64,000 bases of DNA, taken from UBA4575 sp002386945 (GTDB lineage: Bacteria; Pseudomonadota; Gammaproteobacteria; UBA4575). The stretch's first letter is position 1; every line of letters begins with the position of its first letter. The notes beneath the pieces are model-generated. The model was not told where the DNA came from, ran no database searches, and saw only the letters and a program-made list of their open reading frames with translations. Shown piece by piece: positions 35,607 to 43,454 of the stretch. Position numbers and translations under genes: made by a program. The stretch lies in assembly GCA_943789445.1 (NCBI GenBank), contig CALSUC010000002.1, forward strand, positions 372,001 to 436,000, written 5' to 3'.

Positions 35607-36749
35607 ATGGAAGAGTTAACACACTTACAACAAATTGCCCTATACGGATTTTTACTTGCGATCGTGTTTGGTGCGATTGCAGCTAAAACTAATTTTTGCA
35701 CCATGGGTGCTGTCAGTGACATCGTAAATATAGGCTCCCGTGGTCGTATGAGTGCCTGGTTGTTCGCTATTGGTGTCGCCATGATTGGCACCACGTACCT
35801 GCGCACTAACGGTTATATCGATCTTGACTCAACCATGTATCTCGCTAGTAACTTTACTTATCTAAGTTATGCACTCGGTGGATTCCTATTTGGTATCGGT
35901 ATGACCTTGGCAGCCGGTTGTGGCCAACGAAACCTAGTGCGTATTGGTGGCGGTAATCTAAAATCAGTAGTGGTTGTTTTGATCTTTGGTATCACCGCAT
36001 ACATGACTATGCGTGGTTTATTCGCCTACATTCGAATTGATTATTTAGCGAAGCCAGTGATTGATTTGGAAGCGGCTGGTATGGCTGGGCAGGGCTTTGA
36101 TCATGCTATAGCTGCAATCTTTGGTTTAACGCACGATGCTGCATTACAAATGATTGTTGCGTTGGTGTTGGGATTAGGTTGTATTATTTATGCCGTTAAA
36201 CATGAAGAATTTAGAACCAGTTTTGATAACATCCTAGCTGGTGTTGTTATCGGTGGTTTGGTTATTTTGGCTTGGTACATCACAGGTCATCTCGGCCAGG
36301 ATGATTTTGATCCAATCGCTCCAGCGGGACTTACATTTATTGGCCCTACCGGTAATACCATTAGTTATCTAATGACTTTCACTGGTTCTGAGATCGACTT
36401 TGCCATCGCCGTGACTTTCGGCATGATCTTGGGTTCTTTCTTATATGCCATCGCATCAGGCACTTTCCGCGTAGAGACTTTCAGCAACAAGTCAGAAATG
36501 ATCTCTAATATGGGTGGTGCAGTTCTGATGGGCTTTGGTGGCGTATTGTCACTTGGTTGCACTATTGGTCAAGGTGTAACCGGTTTATCAACCTTAGCTT
36601 TCGGTTCTGCCTTGGTTCTAGGTATGATTATCTTTGGTAGTGCGCTGACTATGAAAGTGCAGTATCACATGATGGATGAATGCACCTTTGGTACCGCCGT
36701 TAAAAATGGTTTAAACGAGTTGATTAATCCTTTCTACAAAGAAGCATAA
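35607..36749 (+). CDS. YeeE/YedE family sulfur-compound transporter (TsuA-like)
   Basis: The 380-residue product is a polytopic membrane protein with about nine or more helices of the YeeE/YedE (DUF395) family. TsuA of this family imports thiosulfate through a relay of cysteines. Here conserved-looking cysteines sit in TNFCTMG (Cys31), LAAGCGQRNL (Cys105) and LSLGCTIGQG (Cys318), matching the TsuA pattern. The substrate (thiosulfate or a related sulfur species) is inferred. Nearby soxYZ and tusA fit a sulfur role, though they are transcribed separately. Confidence 0.85.
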   Translation: MEELTHLQQIALYGFLLAIVFGAIAAKTNFCTMGAVSDIVNIGSRGRMSAWLFAIGVAMIGTTYLRTNGYIDLDSTMYLASNFTYLSYALGGFLFGIGMTLAAGCGQRNLVRIGGGNLKSVVVVLIFGITAYMTMRGLFAYIRIDYLAKPVIDLEAAGMAGQGFDHAIAAIFGLTHDAALQMIVALVLGLGCIIYAVKHEEFRTSFDNILAGVVIGGLVILAWYITGHLGQDDFDPIAPAGLTFIGPTGNTISYLMTFTGSEIDFAIAVTFGMILGSFLYAIASGTFRVETFSNKSEMISNMGGAVLMGFGGVLSLGCTIGQGVTGLSTLAFGSALVLGMIIFGSALTMKVQYHMMDECTFGTAVKNGLNELINPFYKEA

Positions 36750-36766
36750 AAACTTTCTTTTTTGCT

Positions 36767-36795
36767 TTGCAAAAAGTTCGTTATAGGTAATAATG
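36767..36795 (+). promoter_or_regulatory. candidate tRNA-Lys promoter
   Basis: TTGCAA (36767-36772) and ATAATG (36790-36795) are 17 bases apart. A GC-rich GCGCCC follows the -10, as in stringently controlled stable-RNA promoters. The -35 overlaps a small TTTTTGC/GCAAAAA hairpin right after the transporter stop. Confidence 0.45.
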
Positions 36796-36854
36796 TGCGC
36801 CCTCTAGTACTTGGGCGTACGTACCTATAAACGGTAGTTCTCAAGCTAAAAAAT

Positions 36855-36930
36855 GGGTCGTTAGCTCAGTTGGTAGAGCAGCTGGCTTTTAACTAGTAGG
36901 TCGAGCGTTCGAGTCGCTCACGACCCACCA
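36855..36930 (+). tRNA. tRNA-Lys (anticodon TTT)
   Basis: The 76-base gene folds as a full cloverleaf: acceptor GGGTCGT with ACGACCC, D-arm with GCTC and GAGC, anticodon loop CTTTTAA with anticodon TTT, T-loop GTTCGAGTC. The CCA end is encoded. The anticodon stem has two G-U pairs. The gene stands alone and is preceded by a plausible promoter. Confidence 0.95.
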
Positions 36931-36942
36931 TTTTTTCTAGGC

Positions 36943-36965
36943 CTCGTTATATAAGTTATAACGAG
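36943..36965 (+). terminator. hairpin after tRNA-Lys
   Basis: A perfect 9-bp stem (CTCGTTATA with TATAACGAG) around a 5-base loop lies 12 bases after the tRNA. A TTTTTT run precedes the stem rather than following it, so it is not a classical intrinsic terminator; it may end or protect the tRNA transcript. Confidence 0.4.
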
Positions 36966-37225
36966 CTCATAAGCACCGTGATTCATTCCCCTTGCGGTGA
37001 ACGATGTAGAAGGCAGGTCTGCCGTCTTACAGCTTCTCTTTGTATGATAATCATCTACCACTCAAACATTGCGACAGGTTCAGCCTATCTGCGATAGTTT
37101 TCTGATTCTATTTTGAGAATGGGAAGGAAATCGTTAGAGCGCGTGGCTATAAGGTGATCGATTCAACCCTATAAAGCAGGGTAACTGGATGGAGTAGGGC
37201 AGGGGATGCCTATGTAGATTGGAGT

Positions 37226-37259
37226 TAAACGGCCTATAAGAGGTTTTGTAGACCGTTTA
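37226..37259 (-). terminator. hairpin downstream of soxZ
   Basis: TAAACGG (37226-37232) pairs with CCGTTTA (37253-37259), and the inner CTATAA (37234-37239) pairs with TTGTAG (37246-37251), with one C-A mismatch between. It starts 10 bases past the soxZ stop. No U-tract follows, so termination is inferred from position. Confidence 0.45.
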
Positions 37260-37268
37260 GTAAAAGAT

Positions 37269-37589
37269 TTACTTCGCTTTGATCTTAGTTTCAGCAGTCT
37301 CACTCTCGCCTAGATTGTCTTTCCAGGTTAGCGCGACATTGTCGCCAACAGCGCCACCTTTGATCTTGATTGAAAGGTATGGGTTCTTAGAGACACCAGT
37401 ACCCCAGTCGGCATTAAATACTTGCTCGCCATTAAGGCTGACTATAACGGCTTGAATGTAGTGTGCAGGAATCAGCTCACCACTTTCTTTGTTTTTGCGT
37501 GAACCGGTTTCCATTGGGTGAGTCATTATCGCTTTAACCGTAGTGACATCGTTTTTCAGGCTCGCCCTGATTTTAATTTTTTTGGCCAT
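37269..37589 (-). CDS. soxZ: thiosulfate oxidation carrier complex protein SoxZ
   Basis: SoxZ pairs with SoxY to carry sulfur intermediates on SoxY's terminal cysteine during periplasmic thiosulfate oxidation. The 106-residue product has the family features KIKIRASLKNDVTTVKAIMTH-like N-terminus, HPMETGSRK and NPYLSIKIKGG. It has no signal peptide, as usual for SoxZ, which is exported with SoxY. ATG 37589 lies behind AAAGGA. No other sox gene is present in the window. Confidence 0.93.
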   Translation of the reverse strand: MAKKIKIRASLKNDVTTVKAIMTHPMETGSRKNKESGELIPAHYIQAVIVSLNGEQVFNADWGTGVSKNPYLSIKIKGGAVGDNVALTWKDNLGESETAETKIKAK

Positions 37590-37609
37590 TTTCTTTAGTC
37601 CTTTTTCGA

Positions 37610-38056
37610 TTAAACGCAACCGCCAGCTGTAACCTTAACTGACTGTTTAGCAACAAAATGCCCTGCATCGGTCTTCACGATGGCGACAATGTTTGAGGTT
37701 TCACGCATCTTCACACGGACTGAAACAGTTGCTTCAATACGTGGGTTGATGTGGAAGGTTGCGATATAAGGGCGTGGGTTATTTTCAACGAAGATGCTGA
37801 TGCTTTGCGTGTCCTCAATGCTACTTGTAATCTCAATTGGGACTGTAGCACCATTTGCAGCTACCTCTGGCGCCTTAATTTTGATATCGCCAGCACTAAG
37901 CTCGTTGTCACCGAGGAATAATTCGAGTGACTCGCTGTAATCGGTGGAGTCAAAGGCAGTGGCGTTGGCTAAGGCCGTCTTCATTAAGCCACTTGATGAC
38001 AGGGCTAAAGCCGCTAGTGATGCACCTTTGATTGCTTTACGTCGTGTGATTTCCAT
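37610..38056 (-). CDS. soxY: thiosulfate oxidation carrier protein SoxY
   Basis: SoxY carries sulfur substrates covalently on a cysteine in a flexible C-terminal arm. The 148-residue product has a twin-arginine signal (TRRKAIKG) with a hydrophobic region ending near ALA at residue 30, and a mature beta-sandwich. The arm reads TAGGCV, so the carrier Cys147 is followed by one Val instead of the usual Gly-Gly of GGCGG. It has a good AGGA ribosome site and precedes soxZ by 20 bases. Confidence 0.92.
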   Translation of the reverse strand: MEITRRKAIKGASLAALALSSSGLMKTALANATAFDSTDYSESLELFLGDNELSAGDIKIKAPEVAANGATVPIEITSSIEDTQSISIFVENNPRPYIATFHINPRIEATVSVRVKMRETSNIVAIVKTDAGHFVAKQSVKVTAGGCV

Positions 38057-38199
38057 ATTGTCCTGCTGGTCTGAGTTTATGTTCTATAGGTCTATTTTAG
38101 AGACTTGCTCGCCGTATGTTAAGTGACCATTTCGGCGTATAAGCATAATACTTATGAGACAGAAGAGTTGTCTAGAAGTGCCCTAAATCTTGGTTGGTT

Positions 38200-39663
38200 T
38201 TAGCGTAAGTTATGTTTCTTGCGAAATTCTTTAATTTCGATCTTCTTTGACTTGATTCGTTCTCGGCTGTGCTGGTCTATTCCAAGTTGGCGTTCAGCTA
38301 ATATTAAGTGCTCTATGGCCTTACTGTAACGCGCATGCATCAAGTTATAGTCAGCTAAGGACTCATGACTACGCCAAGGTTGCCCCGCAAGCTCGGCAGC
38401 TTGTGCACGTAGTCGTTCTAGTGCTGGGTTACTGCTGAAAGTAATGTCAAAGTCATCTAACGTATCGAGTGCCTCTAATGGTCGCTTCTCTTCTAATAAG
38501 GCGGTTGCTAGGTAGAGTGTAACTGCTTCATTGTAAGGATAAAGTCGCTCTAGATCCTTGAGTAGAGTAATCGCCTCGGTACTATTACCGCCTGCGATAT
38601 TAACCTGAGCAAGTGCGATAGAAACTGGGAATTCTTCATAGCGTGTCGTCTTAATAGCATTCAGATGGCTGAGGGCCAGGCGGTTATTACCTGCACGGCT
38701 CAGTGCTAAGGCATAGATATAACGATCAATATTGCTGAGATCTTCTTTGATGATCGTCTGGTAGTGCGTAATTAACTTACCAGGAGAGCTTGAAATGGCC
38801 TGTGCACGTGCGCGAGCGTAGCGATATTGCACTATATTTTCTGAGTACTGCTGTTGCTTATATTGTCTAGCTCGGGTCTTAGAGTCACTAATACGCGATA
38901 GAGTGAGTGGGTGTGAGCTTAGAAATTCAGGAGGTTGGTTCTGATTGATTTGTGAGTGGCTATTTAGCTTATCGAAAAAGCGCGGCATGCCGTAAGGATC
39001 TAATTGGGCGCTAGCTAAGAGGTTCATACCGATACGATCTGCTTCGCGCTCATAGTCGCGGCTATAGGCCATCTCGGAATTTCGTATACCGCCCATGGTG
39101 GCTGCAGCCGTCGCGGTTGCGGCATCAGGACTATAGATAGCCGCAACCACGGTGCCGAGCATAGCAATCGCATTCAGTATGCTGAGTCGTTTTTGACGTG
39201 AAAATCGTCGTGCAATATGGCGTTGCGAGACGTGAGCGATCTCGTGGGCGACTACACTTGCAAGCTCAGACTCGGAATTAGTAAGTAGGAGCAGGCCACT
39301 ATTGATGACAATAATACCCCCAGGCATGGCGAAGGCATTGATTCGTGGGTCAAACACCAAACGAAAGTAGTATGGAAAGTTCGAATTCAGACTGCTTGAA
39401 ATCAGGCGTGTGCCTAATGACTGCATATAATTACGTAATTCTGGGTCAGTAGAGATGGGCAGGCGACGGTTAATCTGCGCTAATAGGACCTTGCCGAGCT
39501 CAGCTTCCTGGCTAATACTAAGGACTTCGCTAGCTGGATCGCCGATATTGGGTAAGTTCATGCCATAATCCTGAGGATTATCGGCTAATACCGAGTGTGC
39601 TAGCAGCATACCGAGTAATAAGCCTAGACTGACATGTTTTAGCGGGGACCAGAATCGAGTCAT
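38200..39663 (-). CDS. bepA: beta-barrel assembly-enhancing protease BepA
   Basis: BepA is a periplasmic M48 metalloprotease with TPR repeats that helps assemble or degrade LptD and other outer-membrane proteins. The 487-residue product has a signal peptide (cleavage after VLA near residue 27), HEIAH (His140, His144), the third zinc ligand in YEREADRIG (about Glu205), SSHPLTLSR, and C-terminal TPR repeats. Size and layout match Escherichia coli BepA. It stands alone. Confidence 0.94.
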   Translation of the reverse strand: MTRFWSPLKHVSLGLLLGMLLAHSVLADNPQDYGMNLPNIGDPASEVLSISQEAELGKVLLAQINRRLPISTDPELRNYMQSLGTRLISSSLNSNFPYYFRLVFDPRINAFAMPGGIIVINSGLLLLTNSESELASVVAHEIAHVSQRHIARRFSRQKRLSILNAIAMLGTVVAAIYSPDAATATAAATMGGIRNSEMAYSRDYEREADRIGMNLLASAQLDPYGMPRFFDKLNSHSQINQNQPPEFLSSHPLTLSRISDSKTRARQYKQQQYSENIVQYRYARARAQAISSSPGKLITHYQTIIKEDLSNIDRYIYALALSRAGNNRLALSHLNAIKTTRYEEFPVSIALAQVNIAGGNSTEAITLLKDLERLYPYNEAVTLYLATALLEEKRPLEALDTLDDFDITFSSNPALERLRAQAAELAGQPWRSHESLADYNLMHARYSKAIEHLILAERQLGIDQHSRERIKSKKIEIKEFRKKHNLR

Positions 39664-39988
39664 TTTACCTGTTTAGCGTGTATATAGATGTTTAAGGGCA
39701 GCTAGCTCCTAGAGTGATATGGAACATATAGCCTGCGAGGTCTCTTTGACTATCTTCGCTTAATTTGGAATAGAAGGGAAAAGCTTATTCTAAAACGTCT
39801 AAATAGAGTACTTTCCTTGACACTCTTTAGACGCTAAATCATAATTTTAATATTCTCTAATATTCAGCTCGGTTGATCGCAGGTGATTTGCGGTTAACGG
39901 TGCCTTATTAGCTATCGATAATGGTGGCTATTTTTTAGATTAACCTTAATATCCATAATAATTAGCGAGATTCGCGGAGGATTTTCCT
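39664..39988. other. 325-base gap between bepA and tusA
   Basis: The gap holds the bepA ribosome site at its left edge, a strong sigma-70 promoter for tusA (39817-39845) and a long tusA leader of about 135 bases. The leader includes a GGTTAA/TTAACC inverted pair and a weak hairpin just before a run of six T (around 39930). No gene is seen. Confidence 0.6.
39817..39845 (+). promoter_or_regulatory. strong sigma-70 promoter of tusA
   Basis: TTGACA (39817-39822), a 17-base spacer and CATAAT (39840-39845) nearly match consensus. It is the best promoter in the window and implies a leader of about 135 bases before the tusA GTG. Confidence 0.7.
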
Positions 39989-40219
39989 GTGGCAGATTTT
40001 GATCAAGAGTTAGACGCGTGTGGCTTAAATTGCCCACTTCCAATTTTACGTGCGAAGAAAGCATTAGCATCACTAGATAGTGGTCAAGTATTACGTATTA
40101 TCGCGACAGACCCCGGCGCTATTAAAGATTTTGAAGCGTTCTCAAAGCAGACTGGTAATGAACTGCTAGAAACAACTGAAGATGGCGATAAGTATCAGTT
40201 TTTAATTAAGAAGAAGTAA
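39989..40219 (+). CDS. sulfurtransferase TusA family protein
   Basis: TusA-type proteins carry persulfide sulfur to tRNA thiolation, molybdenum cofactor or dissimilatory sulfur oxidation. The 76-residue product has the CPxP motif (CPLP) with the presumed active Cys15 and a second cysteine at position 11 (DACGLNC), which Escherichia coli TusA lacks. It starts at GTG eight bases behind GCGGAGG and has its own strong promoter. No dsrE or rhodanese gene is beside it, so the pathway served is open. Confidence 0.88.
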   Translation: MADFDQELDACGLNCPLPILRAKKALASLDSGQVLRIIATDPGAIKDFEAFSKQTGNELLETTEDGDKYQFLIKKK

Positions 40220-40359
40220 GCCGAAAAAGGCCTATAGCAATGTTATTCAGCGATGAGTTTGAATTGAAGATAGGTAGCTAGCACTATGGGCTCAGGTTGA
40301 CTGAGGCGGGTGACTTATTCAGCTGAAACTATCCAAGCAAAGGGCTTTTGTAAAATTAT

Positions 40360-40851
40360 ATGCGTCATATTATTTCGATTTTATTAGAGAATGAAGCAGG
40401 GGCTCTATCTAGAGTATCCGGCCTTTTTTCTGCGCGTGCTTACAATATTGATTCACTAACAGTAGCGCCGACTGATGATCCGACTATGTCGCGCATCACG
40501 GTAGTAACCTGTGGTGATGACGCTGTAATTAATCAAATTACAAAGCAGCTACATAAGCTAGTGGATGTTGTGAAATTAGTTAAACTTGCAGATGGTGAGT
40601 ATTTTGAGCGAGAGATTTTATTGCTGAAGTTATCACCAACTGAAAGTCAGAAAGCCGAACTAGAGGCCTGCATGAAAGAAATGAATGCAGTTACTTTAGA
40701 TCAAACTGAGGGTTGCATAACCCTAGAAATTACTAGCTCTGGGCCAGAGTTGGATGAAGCAATAAAAACACTGGCCCAGTTTAACGTTATCGAGGTTGTG
40801 CGGTCGGGTACGGTGGGAATTAACGCCGGTTCTTCAGTGCTTCGTTTATAA
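40360..40851 (+). CDS. ilvH: acetolactate synthase small (regulatory) subunit
   Basis: IlvH is the ACT-domain subunit that confers valine feedback control on acetolactate synthase. The 163-residue product matches the family from its N-terminus (ISILLENEAGALSRVSGLF, NIDSLTVAPTDDP) through the C-terminal VVRSGTVGI. The usual catalytic partner ilvI is not upstream; tusA is. No good ribosome site precedes the ATG: AAAGGG is 15 bases away. It is followed by ilvC after 32 bases. Confidence 0.95.
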   Translation: MRHIISILLENEAGALSRVSGLFSARAYNIDSLTVAPTDDPTMSRITVVTCGDDAVINQITKQLHKLVDVVKLVKLADGEYFEREILLLKLSPTESQKAELEACMKEMNAVTLDQTEGCITLEITSSGPELDEAIKTLAQFNVIEVVRSGTVGINAGSSVLRL

Positions 40852-40883
40852 ATCCCCACATAGAAAATGGGATAGGAGTTTGT

Positions 40884-41900
40884 ATGAAAGTTTTTTACGA
40901 TAAGGATGCTGATCTTTCGATTATTAAGGGCAAGACAGTTTCTGTTATTGGTTATGGTTCTCAGGGGCATGCCCATGCGAATAATCTAAAAGAATCTGGT
41001 GTATCAGTGATTGTTGGTTTGCGCGAAGGCTCTAGTTCTGCAGCTAAAGCAAGTGCTGCTGGTCTTGAAGTGCAATCTATTGAAGAGGCTGTAAAGAACT
41101 CAGATGTGGTCATGATTTTGGCCCCAGATGAGCATCAGGCAGCACTTTACAGAGATCAAATCGAGCCAAATATTAAGCAAGGCGCAGCAATGGCGTTTGC
41201 TCATGGCTTCAATGTTCACTTTGAGCAGATCGTGCCACGTACTGATTTAGACGTCATTATGATCGCACCGAAAGGTCCGGGTCACTTAGTGCGCTCTACC
41301 TACACGCAAGGTGGCGGTGTACCTAGTTTGATCGCAGTATTTCAAGATGCCTCTGGCAGTGCCCAGAAGATTGCGCTGTCTTATGCCTCTGCAAATGGTG
41401 GTGGTCGTGCTGGTGTTATCGAGACTTCATTCAAAGAAGAGACTGAGACCGATCTATTTGGTGAGCAAGCAGTGCTTTGTGGTGGTGCCACTGCACTAGT
41501 ACAAGCTGGCTTTGAGACCTTGACTGAAGCAGGTTACGCTCCGGAAATGGCCTATTTCGAATGTCTACATGAGTTGAAGTTAATCGTCGATCTGATGTAC
41601 GAAGGCGGTATCGCTAATATGCGTTACTCGATTTCAAATACAGCAGAATACGGTGACTTTACCCGTGGCTCACGCGTGATCACAGAAGAAACCAAGAAAG
41701 AAATGGCGAAGATCTTGAAAGAGATTCAAAACGGTGAATTCGCACGTGATTTCATTCTTGAGAATCAAGCTGGTGCAGCAAACCTTAAGGCGATGCGTCG
41801 TATTGGTAAAGCGCATCCGATTGAAGAAGTGGGCACTAAACTTCGCAGCATGATGCCATGGATTCAGTCCAATCAGCTCGTGGACAAGTCGAAAAACTAA
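40884..41900 (+). CDS. ilvC: ketol-acid reductoisomerase (NADP+)
   Basis: IlvC isomerises and reduces acetolactate or acetohydroxybutyrate in branched-chain amino acid synthesis. The 338-residue class I enzyme has the Rossmann motif IGYGSQGHAHANNL, MIAPKGPGH, ETETDLFGEQ with metal-binding acidic residues and the LKLIVDLMYEGG segment. It has a TAGGAG ribosome site. Confidence 0.97.
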   Translation: MKVFYDKDADLSIIKGKTVSVIGYGSQGHAHANNLKESGVSVIVGLREGSSSAAKASAAGLEVQSIEEAVKNSDVVMILAPDEHQAALYRDQIEPNIKQGAAMAFAHGFNVHFEQIVPRTDLDVIMIAPKGPGHLVRSTYTQGGGVPSLIAVFQDASGSAQKIALSYASANGGGRAGVIETSFKEETETDLFGEQAVLCGGATALVQAGFETLTEAGYAPEMAYFECLHELKLIVDLMYEGGIANMRYSISNTAEYGDFTRGSRVITEETKKEMAKILKEIQNGEFARDFILENQAGAANLKAMRRIGKAHPIEEVGTKLRSMMPWIQSNQLVDKSKN

Positions 41901-41925
41901 GTAGCGTTAGGCGCATCATCAAGCG

Positions 41926-42525
41926 ATGCGTATTGCGCATGAGTTTCGTACGGTATTTATTCTTGCGACGCTCATACTCAGCACCCTGCAAATATCCAGC
42001 TCTACCATTTTATGGGTGGGTTGGGTTTTGTGGGGTGTTTTCGTTTTATTACTGAGAGATTTTAGACGAGTTATTCCGGCAGAACCTTTGGCCATAGTGT
42101 CAGCGGTGGATGGCCGTATAACAGCGCTTGAATCCAGTGTTGATCCTTTTTTACAGCGTCCAAGTTTGGTTTGTACCATTGCACAGTCATCTCTTGGGGA
42201 GTTTAATATTCACAGTCCTATCGAAGGTAAGATTGAACAACTTTGGTTGCGTGACCCAGAAAATGGACGATATATACTAGCTGTATGGCTGCGTACTGAT
42301 GAGCAGGATGATGTCGTCTTCACCTTGGATTTACACTCACTACATCATAGGGCCATTGTTTCTATCCAGCCGGGGGAAAGAATTGGTCAAGGTCAGCGTT
42401 GTGGTTTCGCCGCCATTGGCTGCGAAGTGAGGGTTTATATGCCCAAAAATGCACAAGCGACAGTCAAGCCGGGTGATAAAATCTTGGCGGGCCGTACGAT
42501 GCTTGCAAAACTAAAACATGGTTAG
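41926..42525 (+). CDS. phosphatidylserine decarboxylase-like protein, atypical
   Basis: In many betaproteobacteria a short Psd lies between ilvC and pssA; this 199-residue protein has that place and overall pattern. Two N-terminal hydrophobic segments (about 8-43) are followed by SAVDGRI (Asp62), EFNIHSP (His96) and a C-terminal domain. The self-cleavage site, normally Gly-Ser with Ser becoming pyruvoyl, reads AIGCEVRVYMP, putting Cys166 in the Ser place. The usual NRSP segment after the His is also shortened. It may be inactive, differently processed, or repurposed. Confidence 0.72.
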   Translation: MRIAHEFRTVFILATLILSTLQISSSTILWVGWVLWGVFVLLLRDFRRVIPAEPLAIVSAVDGRITALESSVDPFLQRPSLVCTIAQSSLGEFNIHSPIEGKIEQLWLRDPENGRYILAVWLRTDEQDDVVFTLDLHSLHHRAIVSIQPGERIGQGQRCGFAAIGCEVRVYMPKNAQATVKPGDKILAGRTMLAKLKHG

Positions 42526-43296
42526 ATGATGAATTCGAGAAAAGGAATATATTTACTACCTAATCTGCTGACTACGGGTGCTTTATTCGCAGGCTTTTAT
42601 GCGATTATTTCGGCACAAATGGGACACTTTGAGCCAGCCTGTATAGCGATTTTTATTGCTATGGTTCTTGATGGTTTAGACGGGCGAGTCGCCCGTATGA
42701 CCAATACTGCCTCTGAGTTTGGTAAAGAATACGATAGCCTTTCTGATATGGTTTCTTTCGGCTTGGCACCGGCCCTGATTATGTTTGAATGGTCCTTACA
42801 GCATGGCGTCTATGAGGGCTGGATGTTGCAACGCTTAGGTTGGTTGGGAGCATTTTTCTATACCGCCTGCGCTGCTTTGCGACTGGCACGCTTTAACTCT
42901 ATAAATAGTGACTTAGATCGACGTTATTTCCAAGGATTGCCAAGTCCAGCGGCCGCTGGTTTATTGGTGGGCTTTATCTGGACTAGTCACGATTTAGGCC
43001 ATACCGGTGGTGAGTTATGGTTGATAGCCCTATTTGTTACCGTGATTGGTGGTGGCTTGATGGTGTCGCGACTGAGTTTTTACAGCTTTAAAGATTTAGC
43101 ACTTAAAAATAAGGTCCCAACGATTACCGTGCTTGCGGTGGTTGGCCTTTTTATCTTGGCGGCAATGGATCCACCCAAACTCATGTTTGCAGTGTTCCTG
43201 CTCTATGCCTTATCGGCTCCTCTGATACATCTTCTGCGGATGTATCGTAAACGAGGCCGTAGTCAGGGTGCAAAAGCACCTAAAAATAATAAATAG
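42526..43296 (+). CDS. pssA: CDP-diacylglycerol-serine O-phosphatidyltransferase
   Basis: PssA makes phosphatidylserine, the precursor of phosphatidylethanolamine. The 256-residue membrane protein has the complete CDP-alcohol transferase signature Asp52-Gly53-x2-Ala56-Arg57-x8-Gly66-x3-Asp70-x3-Asp74 and about seven hydrophobic helices. It starts right after the psd-like stop, so the two are probably translated together. Placement between ilvC and leuA supports PssA over other family members. Confidence 0.92.
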   Translation: MMNSRKGIYLLPNLLTTGALFAGFYAIISAQMGHFEPACIAIFIAMVLDGLDGRVARMTNTASEFGKEYDSLSDMVSFGLAPALIMFEWSLQHGVYEGWMLQRLGWLGAFFYTACAALRLARFNSINSDLDRRYFQGLPSPAAAGLLVGFIWTSHDLGHTGGELWLIALFVTVIGGGLMVSRLSFYSFKDLALKNKVPTITVLAVVGLFILAAMDPPKLMFAVFLLYALSAPLIHLLRMYRKRGRSQGAKAPKNNK

Positions 43297-43364
43297 GCCT
43301 TGTTCTACCTGGACCCAGTTAAATAGGCATTGGCAGCAGTAGGGGAAATGGTTATAGTCAACTT

Positions 43365-43454
43365 ATGCGTACAATTACTTACAATGTTCTATTCAGTGCA
43401 CCGCAGCTTCCTGCTGCCGCACTAGTCCTACGCCTGTTTCGACTGCCGCTGTAG
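43365..43454 (+). CDS. candidate leader peptide of leuA
   Basis: This 29-codon frame lies 112 bases before leuA and holds seven Leu codons, five of them within the last 11 codons (ALVLRLFRLPL). Two hairpins overlap it: GCAGC/GCTGC at 43403-43417 and GCCGC/GCGGC at 43445-43458, whose loop holds the stop codon. GGCAGCAG at 43332-43339 can instead pair with CTGCTGCC at 43411-43418, giving mutually exclusive folds. That is the layout of transcription attenuation. No clear ribosome site precedes its ATG. Confidence 0.42.
   Translation: MRTITYNVLFSAPQLPAAALVLRLFRLPL

Larger units (their letters stand above)
36931..37268. other. 338-base region between tRNA-Lys and soxZ
   Basis: This region holds two hairpins (36943-36965 and 37226-37259). 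I see no gene, no integrase-type attachment repeat of the tRNA 3' end, and no other structure in it. Confidence 0.6.

Noticed and set aside
35407..35619. 70-codon open frame before the TsuA-like gene
   Set aside because: It overlaps the transporter start, has no family resemblance and covers the promoter and the dyad; more likely regulatory DNA than a gene.
36855..36965. tRNA-Lys as a phage or island attachment site
   Set aside because: No integrase, no repeat of the tRNA 3' end and no island-like genes follow it.
43348..43425. Alternative 25-codon frame before leuA
   Set aside because: It is rich in branched-chain residues and near AGGGG, but the spacing is too short and the Leu cluster and stop-in-loop hairpin fit the 43365 frame better. 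Mentioned as an alternative only.
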